Source: Acidobacteriota bacterium
Lineage (GTDB): Bacteria > Acidobacteriota > Blastocatellia > Pyrinomonadales > Pyrinomonadaceae
Length of the DNA stretch: 7,344 nt
Reading direction: 5' to 3'
Assembly (NCBI GenBank): GCA_023415725.1
Contig: JAEZJR010000147.1
Span: 1-7,344 of the forward strand
Both the position numbers and the translations under genes were made by a program. Below the pieces are notes generated by a model, which was not told the origin of the DNA, did no database searches, and saw only the letters and a list, made by a program, of their open reading frames with translations. Within the stretch, counting starts at the first letter, position 1. Each line of letters opens with the position of its first letter. Below, one piece after another: positions 1 through 4,838 of the stretch.

Positions 1-279
1 CATCACCAGAACGTCGACGAAACGGTTCTTGATCACATATGACAAGAGCCGGCGCATGCCGGACGAAATGAGATTGCCCGCCCCGCACATGTAAATGGTC
101 GAGTTGTCATCGAGCATATCGAGCCAAATGCGATGTGCCTCTGCAAGCTGCCTGGCCCCGAATCCGGCTCCTTCCATCTTCTCGAGCAAGCCGGCGATCG
201 AGCGGTCGCGATCGATGGGCACAGGCTTGGTCGGTACTGTCAGGAATTTTGAAGCCTTGGTTTTCTTTTGAGCTACCAT
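1..279 (-). CDS. Deoxyhypusine synthase-like protein, 5' part only (runs off the window)
   Basis: The first 93 codons are present; the rest lies beyond position 1. The start is the ATG at 279-277, preceded by a good ribosome-binding site (GGAG, five bases upstream). Residues 61-92 read like the N-terminal NAD-binding part of deoxyhypusine synthase: STIYMCGAGNLISSGMRR followed by a helix and VDVLV, closely resembling the NLISSG...VDVLV segment I recall from eukaryotic enzymes. Residues 1-20 are a basic, probably disordered tail. The family transfers an aminobutyl group from spermidine through an NAD-dependent reaction. In eukaryotes the acceptor is eIF5A, which bacteria lack, so bacterial relatives are thought to act on small polyamines, as homospermidine synthase does. 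The catalytic lysine region is outside the window, so activity cannot be judged. The gene follows speA by 55 bp on the same strand with no terminator between, which supports a polyamine role. The family call is strong; the exact substrate is unknown. Confidence 0.85.
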   Translation of the reverse strand, partial: MVAQKKTKASKFLTVPTKPVPIDRDRSIAGLLEKMEGAGFGARQLAEAHRIWLDMLDDNSTIYMCGAGNLISSGMRRLLSYVIKNRFVDVLVM

Positions 280-319
280 AGTTTCTCCGCGAAATATTTA
301 TTACGACGAACTAAATTGC

Positions 320-338
320 GTGACCGGTTCGCGGTCAC
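320..338 (-). other. Short hairpin overlapping the speA stop codon
   Basis: GTGACCG (320-326) and CGGTCAC (332-338) form a perfect 7-bp inverted repeat with a 5-base loop. It contains the speA stop codon (337-335). Read on the minus strand it is followed by mixed sequence without a T-run, so it is not a standard intrinsic terminator. It could be an mRNA processing or stability element between speA and the downstream gene. That role is inference only. Confidence 0.4.
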
Positions 339-2266
339 TTGCGTGAACTGCCGTTGGGGGTCAGGTACGTATAACTATCCGCCTGGTCCTGGTAATATTC
401 GATCAATTCGGTGCCCGCCTTCGTCGAAAGTTGACCGTCCTTGATACGTTTCATCACCGCGCGGCGGAATTGATCATGCAGTTGTTCCGCATCGAAGCGC
501 ACTGCCGAGATAGAGTCGGCCAGTGTCGCCCCGTAAATAACCTTCTTTATGATGTGGCCGTCTTCGCCAATGTGGATATGCGCCTCGTGGGGGACCCCGA
601 AAAGATTATGATTGTTGCCCATCACTTCCTGGTAGGCGCCGACCAGCATCATTGCGATGTAATATGGCTCACCCTTATCGAGTTTATGGAGTTCAAGCAC
701 GGGTTTCACGTCGTGCAGGTCCACGAACTTGTCGATAATGCCGTCCGAATCGCACGTGATATCGCATAGCGTAGCATATTCGGTGGGCTTTTTGTTGAGT
801 TTATGTATTGGGACTATTGGGAATAGCTGTTCCAGAGCCCAGTTATCCGGCATAGAGCGGAACACTGAAAAATTCGCAAGATACTTTGCGCAGAGAAGGC
901 GGCGAAGTTCGTCGAACTCCTCCGAGACGTACTTTTTCTGCTGCGCGAATTGATCGGCACGCTCGCAAACATCCCAGAAAAGAACCTCGCCTTTTCCTTT
1001 GTCCTCGAGAGAGATCAGCCCCAAATTGAACATGGTGAAGAGCTCTTCCCGATGCTCGAGGGCGTCGTGGTAGTACTCCCGATAATTTTTGGCATTGATC
1101 GTCTCACGGAGGTCCGCGAGCTCACGTACGACCTGCGGGTCGTCCGGGTCCACCTCCATCGGGGTGAGATCCTCAACGACGGTTTCGATCTCATCCTGGA
1201 CGTTCGTCACGAGGATGGCGTGATACGCCGACAAGTAGCGGCCCGACTCCTGGATGATGGTCGGGTGGGGAACGTTCTCGTCGTCGCAAACGGTCTTGAT
1301 GACGTATATGACGTCGTTGGCGAACTCGCGAGCGTTGTAATTGGCGGATGATTCAAATGATGTACGGGATCCGTCGTAGTCGACCGCCATACCACCCCCG
1401 ACGTCGAGGTACTCGATAGGCATGCCCATCTGGCGGATCTTGGCGTAGGTCCTCGCCGCCTCCTTCATGGCGTTCTTGATCCGCTTGATGTCGGTGAGCT
1501 GGGAACCGATATGGAAGTGGAGGAGCTTCAGCATATCGGTGCGGCCCGCATCGGTCAGCCGCCGGATGACGTCTAGGATCTCGGTGGTCGTAAGGCCGAA
1601 CTTCGCGGCTTCGCCGCCGGATTTTTCCCACTTGCCCGAGCCCTTCGAGTAGAGCTTGACGCGGACCCCGACCATCGGCAGAGCGGCGTCCGGGTTCTCG
1701 GCCGTTACTTCATCGACCAGACTCAGCGTATGGTCGAGCTCGCTCATCTTCTCGATAACGATCACGACATTCTTGCCCGCTCCGGCTCCGGCAAACGCGA
1801 GCTTCACGAAGTCGCGGTCCTTGAACCCGTTCAAGACCAGCAGGCTGTCCTTTGCTTGCTCGAGGCCCAGAGCGGCATACAACTCAGCTTTGGAACCTGC
1901 CTCCAGGCCGAAGTTGTATCGGGAGCCTTCCTTTAGGTATTCCTCGATGACGGCCCGGTTCTGGTTGACCTTCATCGGGTAGACGCAAAGGTGCCCGCCC
2001 TCGTACTCAAATTCCTTGATGGATTTTCGGAATGCAGTTTGTAGCTTTCTGATCTGCCCAAACAGCAGTTGCGGAAAGCGAAGCAGCACTGGCGTGCTTA
2101 CCCCGCGTTTTTGAAGATCGTCGATTATTTCCTTGACGTCGGCAGAGATATTCTCGTTTTCGGGGTTGTACACCACGAGATTTCCCTTGCGGTTCGCACC
2201 GAAATATCCTGCCCCCCAATTCTCAATTCCGTAGGTCTCTGTGGTCTGCTCCAGTATCGAACTCAA
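335..2266 (-). CDS. speA: Biosynthetic arginine decarboxylase
   Basis: The 643-residue product decarboxylates L-arginine to agmatine, the entry to polyamine synthesis; it is a cytoplasmic PLP enzyme of fold III. Length and motifs match the E. coli SpeA family. The PLP lysine is Lys99 in YPMKVNQ, LEAGSKAEL spans 121-129, and HIGSQ of the barrel spans 252-256. A glycine-rich phosphate loop DVGGG lies at 288-292, and ESGR is at 340-343. The catalytic cysteine is Cys505 in DITCDSDG, followed by GAYQEVMGNNHNLFG (543-557) and a C-terminal SYTYL. The start codon is TTG (2266-2264): an in-frame TAA lies three codons upstream and the next Met is residue 98, inside the PLP motif. A GGGG stretch about 9 bases upstream is the only ribosome-binding candidate. 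It is the first gene of a probable two-gene operon with the deoxyhypusine-synthase-like gene. No disruption or missing key residue is seen. Confidence 0.97.
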   Translation of the reverse strand: MSSILEQTTETYGIENWGAGYFGANRKGNLVVYNPENENISADVKEIIDDLQKRGVSTPVLLRFPQLLFGQIRKLQTAFRKSIKEFEYEGGHLCVYPMKVNQNRAVIEEYLKEGSRYNFGLEAGSKAELYAALGLEQAKDSLLVLNGFKDRDFVKLAFAGAGAGKNVVIVIEKMSELDHTLSLVDEVTAENPDAALPMVGVRVKLYSKGSGKWEKSGGEAAKFGLTTTEILDVIRRLTDAGRTDMLKLLHFHIGSQLTDIKRIKNAMKEAARTYAKIRQMGMPIEYLDVGGGMAVDYDGSRTSFESSANYNAREFANDVIYVIKTVCDDENVPHPTIIQESGRYLSAYHAILVTNVQDEIETVVEDLTPMEVDPDDPQVVRELADLRETINAKNYREYYHDALEHREELFTMFNLGLISLEDKGKGEVLFWDVCERADQFAQQKKYVSEEFDELRRLLCAKYLANFSVFRSMPDNWALEQLFPIVPIHKLNKKPTEYATLCDITCDSDGIIDKFVDLHDVKPVLELHKLDKGEPYYIAMMLVGAYQEVMGNNHNLFGVPHEAHIHIGEDGHIIKKVIYGATLADSISAVRFDAEQLHDQFRRAVMKRIKDGQLSTKAGTELIEYYQDQADSYTYLTPNGSSRK

Positions 2267-2322
2267 TTGACGTTACCCCGCTCGTAAACTCCGACGTTTC
2301 AGTCGTTTTCGGTAAAACCTTA

Positions 2323-2350
2323 AGTGTAATAAAAATCCGCGAAAATTCAA
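2323..2350 (-). promoter_or_regulatory. Possible sigma-70-type promoter for speA
   Basis: On the minus strand, TTGAAT (2350-2345) and TACACT (2328-2323) are separated by 16 bases. Each hexamer matches the housekeeping consensus at four of six positions. This would put the transcript start about 50 bases before the TTG start. The match is modest in AT-rich DNA, so it is only a candidate. Confidence 0.3.
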
Positions 2351-2391
2351 AAAATCAGTGTTTAGAAACTCTCCAATTAGTCCAGCTTTCA

Positions 2392-2407
2392 TGGCATACG
2401 CATTGCA
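2392..2407 (+). promoter_or_regulatory. Sigma-54 (-24/-12) promoter for the pilin gene
   Basis: TGGCAT (2392-2397), five bases, then TTGCA (2403-2407) matches the sigma-54 consensus TGGCAC-N5-TTGCA with one substitution. The essential GG (2393-2394) and GC (2405-2406) have the required 10-base separation. Taking the C at 2406 as -12, transcription should begin near 2418, giving a leader of about 138 bases before the pilin ATG. Sigma-54 control of pilins through PilR-type activators is established in Pseudomonas, Myxococcus and Geobacter. I found no clear activator site upstream. A nearly identical element precedes glnA. Confidence 0.75.
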
Positions 2408-2417
2408 CTTTGACCGC

Positions 2418-2440
2418 TGCGGAATTGGCTGCATTCCGCA
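2418..2440 (+). promoter_or_regulatory. Stem-loop at the predicted 5' end of the pilin mRNA
   Basis: TGCGGAAT (2418-2425) and ATTCCGCA (2433-2440) are a perfect 8-bp inverted repeat around a 7-base loop. Its left edge coincides with the transcript start predicted from the sigma-54 promoter. As RNA it would form a 5'-terminal hairpin, which in other mRNAs can protect against decay. As DNA it could be a palindromic operator at the start site. The structure is visible; the function is inferred. Confidence 0.5.
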
Positions 2441-2516
2441 CTAGCGATCACATTCCATTTATTTGCAACAATTTAACGAGGTCGAGTAGAAGGGATTGGC
2501 CGTAGACTGGCAAAAA

Positions 2517-2553
2517 ATGGTGTCAGAAATTGTCACCTAAATCCATGAGGTGA
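2517..2553 (+). promoter_or_regulatory. Pilin leader: competing hairpins, SD-hiding stem and short upstream ORF
   Basis: TCACCT (2533-2538) pairs perfectly with AGGTGA (2548-2553), which includes most of the pilin Shine-Dalgarno sequence, so this hairpin would block translation. An upstream hairpin, GGTGTCA (2519-2525) with TGTCACC (2531-2537) and one T-T mismatch, uses the same bases and would release the Shine-Dalgarno. A seven-codon ORF (ATG 2517, stop TAA 2538-2540, MVSEIVT) covers the shared arm, but it has no obvious ribosome-binding site. A ribosome stopping at its TAA would occupy TCACCT and expose the pilin start. A two-codon ORF, ATG AGG TGA (2545-2553), overlaps the Shine-Dalgarno. 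This is an inferred translational switch; the pairing rests on inspection only. Confidence 0.42.
2547..2552 (+). promoter_or_regulatory. Ribosome-binding site fixing the pilin start
   Basis: GAGGTG lies just before the ATG at 2556, with five bases between GAGG and the ATG. It argues for that ATG over the in-frame GTG at 2550, which lies inside the ribosome-binding site itself. A TAA at 2538 rules out any start farther upstream in frame. Confidence 0.8.
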
Positions 2554-2555
2554 TT

Positions 2556-2987
2556 ATGGTTAAAGTTAATGATCAGAACGGATTCTCGCTCATAGAGCTT
2601 TTGGTCGTAGTTGTCGTAATAGGAGTCGTCGCGGCGCTTGCGGTGCCCGCCTTCCAAAGGGGCATAAGGGCAGCGGAAAATGGGTCGGCGTTTGCGGTCA
2701 TGCGTTCAATTTCGTCATCGCAAGTGATGTTCTTCTCGCAGAATAATCGCTTTGCCAAACTCGGCGAATTGCAGCAGATGATGGGCAATGGGATCGGCGT
2801 TACGACCGGGGATACCGTCGTGAGAGGGCCGTATGTCTTCGAATTGACCACTCCGGATGATCAACTTGGAACAAGCTACGTAATTACTGCCACGCGCACG
2901 ACCGTGAATGAAACGACCTACAAATATGAACTGAATCAATCCGGCAAGATCCGGCGAATCCTGCCCGCCGGCGGGCTCGAAGACTAG
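2556..2987 (+). CDS. Type IV pilin-like protein (prepilin-type N-terminal methylation domain)
   Basis: The 143-residue product has a classic class III signal. A short leader MVKVNDQNG precedes FSLIELLVVVVVIGVVAALA, so prepilin peptidase should cut between Gly9 and Phe10, leaving a mature protein of 134 residues. Glu14 is the conserved Glu+5 and residues 10-32 form the hydrophobic helix that anchors the subunit and packs the fibre core. The remainder (about 33-143) is a small globular domain rich in beta-prone segments (GPYVFEL, SYVITATRT, YKYELNQSGKIRR). There are no cysteines, so the disulfide loop of PilA-type pilins is absent. Fold and length would suit a minor pilin, a major pilin or a type II secretion pseudopilin; sequence alone does not decide. 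It has its own sigma-54 promoter and is followed after 48 bp by an unknown membrane protein gene on the same strand, probably in one transcript. Confidence 0.93.
   Translation: MVKVNDQNGFSLIELLVVVVVIGVVAALAVPAFQRGIRAAENGSAFAVMRSISSSQVMFFSQNNRFAKLGELQQMMGNGIGVTTGDTVVRGPYVFELTTPDDQLGTSYVITATRTTVNETTYKYELNQSGKIRRILPAGGLED
2963..2976 (+). repeat. GC-only palindrome near the 3' end of the pilin gene
   Basis: GCCCGCCGGCGGGC is a perfect 14-bp palindrome in the last codons of the pilin (encoding part of LPAGGLED). In RNA it gives a very stable short stem just before the stop codon. No T-run follows directly, so it is not a regular terminator. It could mark a processing site or slow read-through into the next gene. 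It may also simply reflect Pro-Ala-Gly-Gly codons. Confidence 0.35.
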
Positions 2988-3035
2988 TTCAAAAATAATT
3001 TGATTCCCCTCCGCCATTCTCTCCTCAACATCACA

Positions 3036-4592
3036 ATGAACGTATTCGAAGATCTTATCGAGGAATTAAAAGAGGAAAATCTCCTCGAGGAAACCGTTAT
3101 AAATACCGGAAAACCCCTAGCGGCCCAAGCTGCCGGTTCGCTCCTGCCCACGGCCCCGGCGATCCTTAACCTAGAAACGGGGCACGCTGGGGCGCAAGGG
3201 TTGGAATCGAAATTATTGGCTGAGACTGCCGCCAACGGTGAACCGGAGGCGGGCGGCGAGGTCGAAATCAATCGTAAGCGAGCGATGGACGAAGTCTCCG
3301 GCCTTCAGATGGTGGAGCACGTGATCTCCAGCGTCGAGCGCGAACATATGAAAATGACCCCGGTCATCTTCAATGATCTCGGAGTCAAGAAAGCTCTGCA
3401 TCGGTTCCTCCAAACTGCAGATTACGGAAGCGACGATTATTGCCAAGCGGAAATGGAGCTGAGACAAGAAACGCTCGCCTGGTTCTCAGCATTGTCGCAG
3501 CGGGATTCGAACATATCGGTCGCGAACATTCGTAGGTTTTGTGAGAACTCCCGTCCGGTCCTGAGTTCACAGGCGTTGTTGGCGTTGGCCCGGTTCTACC
3601 GCAACTCGCCATTCGCCGAGCCGGTCAGGGGTAAATTTGATTTCGTGATGACGAGGCTGTTTTCTCGCGAAACCGGGGAGGAGCAGCGGAAACAACTTTT
3701 CGGCCGAGCCGAGATGACCGGCCACATCCGAACGCTTTATTCGAACTGGGAAAGCCTTGACCTCTTTGCCGGCGACGATCCCGCCGAGAGGATAGAATCG
3801 GCCGTCGGCAAGTTCGACGGGTTTACTGGAGAAATCGAAAACACCGTCAATTTTGACGCACTGATCGCCAGCGACTTCTTTAACCGCGTTCGTGCCTTCA
3901 AAGAAGAGACGGGCGAACTTTTCTTTTCGGCTGACGTGGCTGCGGCGGCTATCGAATGCAATGTAAAGGTAGGTAATCGTTTTGTTGAGCTTCTCCGTGC
4001 CGAAGGGAGTATCAGCGATCTCGACTCTATCGAGTCGAGATACGGCTATACATACGACACGGTGATCTCGAGTGCGGCCAGCAAGACGCTGCACTTGTTG
4101 GAGATCCTTAAAGAAGAAAGGATCGGTCGGGTGGAGGTGCCGGAGGAAGATCCCGCAAAGGCGCAGTCGTCTGCCGCAAAGAGCTTTAACTTCGAACGGG
4201 CGCCCGTAGAAGAGTCCAGGTTCAGCCTGTTTTCGATCAACAAATGGCTCGTACTCGCATCGGTCCTAGTGCTCGCGGTCAGCATTGGGGTTTATATGTG
4301 GTCGGAGAACGCGGCTGCATCGGAAGGTGACATCCTTGAAGCGACAACGGTCGAGGTCTCCGATGCCGAACTGAAAAAGCATGTGCGCTTGGCCAGGGCC
4401 AGCGACGAGATCCTATACGCGGTCGCGCAGCCGACGTGGACCGCTCAGTCCGAGGAAGAACAGAAAGAACTCCTCCGACGGGCTCTCGCGATGGCACAAA
4501 AATTAAATCTGAAGCGTGTTGATGTATTGAATGAAAAGGGTAGGTCCATCGGCCGGGCATCGCAAGACCAGGTCGAGCTGAAAGGCCTCTAA
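3036..4592 (+). CDS. Single-pass membrane protein of unknown function, downstream of the pilin
   Basis: I do not recognise this 518-residue protein. It opens with an acidic amphipathic helix (residues 4-21, FEDLIEELKEENLLEETV), then a low-complexity Ala/Gly/Glu linker to about residue 80. A long, mostly helical region without evident enzyme motifs follows (about 85-370). One membrane helix spans about 404-422 (WLVLASVLVLAVSIGVYMW). Basic residues precede it, so the N-terminal 400 residues are probably cytoplasmic and the last 96 outside. The tail contains WTAQSEEEQKELLRRAL and a basic-hydrophobic end with NEKGRSIGRAS. Three cysteines (136, 169, 308) sit in the cytoplasmic part. The ATG at 3036 is preferred over an in-frame TTG at 3000 because MNVFEDL reads as a natural start; neither has a clear ribosome-binding site, so coupling to pilin translation is possible. 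Position suggests a link to the pilin, but this is context only. A strong terminator follows the gene. Confidence 0.85.
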   Translation: MNVFEDLIEELKEENLLEETVINTGKPLAAQAAGSLLPTAPAILNLETGHAGAQGLESKLLAETAANGEPEAGGEVEINRKRAMDEVSGLQMVEHVISSVEREHMKMTPVIFNDLGVKKALHRFLQTADYGSDDYCQAEMELRQETLAWFSALSQRDSNISVANIRRFCENSRPVLSSQALLALARFYRNSPFAEPVRGKFDFVMTRLFSRETGEEQRKQLFGRAEMTGHIRTLYSNWESLDLFAGDDPAERIESAVGKFDGFTGEIENTVNFDALIASDFFNRVRAFKEETGELFFSADVAAAAIECNVKVGNRFVELLRAEGSISDLDSIESRYGYTYDTVISSAASKTLHLLEILKEERIGRVEVPEEDPAKAQSSAAKSFNFERAPVEESRFSLFSINKWLVLASVLVLAVSIGVYMWSENAAASEGDILEATTVEVSDAELKKHVRLARASDEILYAVAQPTWTAQSEEEQKELLRRALAMAQKLNLKRVDVLNEKGRSIGRASQDQVELKGL

Positions 4593-4614
4593 AGCTTATC
4601 TGAATTCTTACCAT

Positions 4615-4639
4615 AGCCCGGGCCTGTCCCGGGCTTTTT
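4615..4639 (+). terminator. Rho-independent terminator of the pilin unit
   Basis: AGCCCGGG (4615-4622) and CCCGGGCT (4628-4635) form a perfect 8-bp stem with a 5-base loop, running into TTTTT (4635-4639). It lies 22 bp after the stop codon of the membrane-protein gene and separates that unit from glnA. Confidence 0.92.
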
Positions 4640-4660
4640 GCTATTCAACATTAATTTAGG

Positions 4661-4710
4661 GTCCTACAAAACTGTAGGACAAGTTATAGTAAGCAACAAA
4701 AGTGTAGGAA
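4661..4710 (+). promoter_or_regulatory. Tandem upstream activator-like sites for glnA
   Basis: GTCCTACA-AAAC-TGTAGGAC (4661-4680) is a perfect palindrome with 8-bp arms. A second, partial copy lies at 4691-4710: ACAAAACTGTAGGA (4666-4679) recurs as ACAAAAGTGTAGGA (4696-4709), 13 of 14 identical and offset by exactly 30 bp. The second site keeps the right arm and loses most of the left. Centres fall near -126 and -96 from the predicted sigma-54 start, the usual range and phasing for enhancer-binding activators such as NtrC. The sequence is not the enterobacterial NtrC consensus, so the binding protein is unknown. A repressor operator is an alternative. Confidence 0.6.
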
Positions 4711-4770
4711 CTCAATCAGCTGCAATTATTGTAAGTTATGCAAAGTCAATACTTAACTGGTGGGATGAAA

Positions 4771-4786
4771 TGGCATTAGGATTGCA
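4771..4786 (+). promoter_or_regulatory. Sigma-54 (-24/-12) promoter of glnA
   Basis: TGGCAT (4771-4776), five bases, TTGCA (4782-4786) matches the sigma-54 consensus with one substitution. GG (4772-4773) and GC (4784-4785) have the required separation. The predicted start is G4797, giving a 42-base leader. glnA is a classic sigma-54/NtrC target in proteobacteria, and candidate enhancer sites lie upstream, so element and gene support each other. Confidence 0.85.
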
Positions 4787-4838
4787 CTCGTCTGATGTGT
4801 AAGATCTAAACTTATTTCCAAGATTGCTTAATCATCCA

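Noticed and set aside
950..1351. A 133-codon plus-strand open frame inside speA
   Set aside because: A mirror of the SpeA coding frame with no family signature.
2550..2555. GTG at 2550 as the pilin start
   Set aside because: It sits within the Shine-Dalgarno sequence GAGGTG that serves the ATG at 2556.
2418..2555. A cyclic-di-nucleotide (GEMM) riboswitch in the pilin leader
   Set aside because: I looked because such riboswitches precede pilin genes elsewhere, but the conserved GEMM core and tetraloop-receptor sequences are not recognisable.
3567..4094. A 175-codon minus-strand open frame opposite the membrane-protein gene
   Set aside because: No recognisable motif, no ribosome-binding site and complete overlap with a better-supported plus-strand gene.
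4661..4680. A BlaI/MecI-type operator (TACA-N2-TGTA)
   Set aside because: The arms resemble it, but the spacer is four bases rather than two, and position and phasing fit an upstream activator site better. It remains a weaker alternative.
4685..4690. A TATAGT box as a second, sigma-70 promoter of glnA
   Set aside because: No acceptable -35 hexamer lies 16-18 bases upstream, and the box falls between the two activator-like sites.
4711..4760. An IHF-binding site between the enhancer-like sites and the glnA promoter
   Set aside because: The region is AT-rich, but the best match to the IHF consensus has at least two mismatches at conserved positions.
4824..4838. TTG at 4824 as the glnA start
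   Set aside because: It adds five residues not expected at the N-terminus of the family; the ATG at 4839 fits better.
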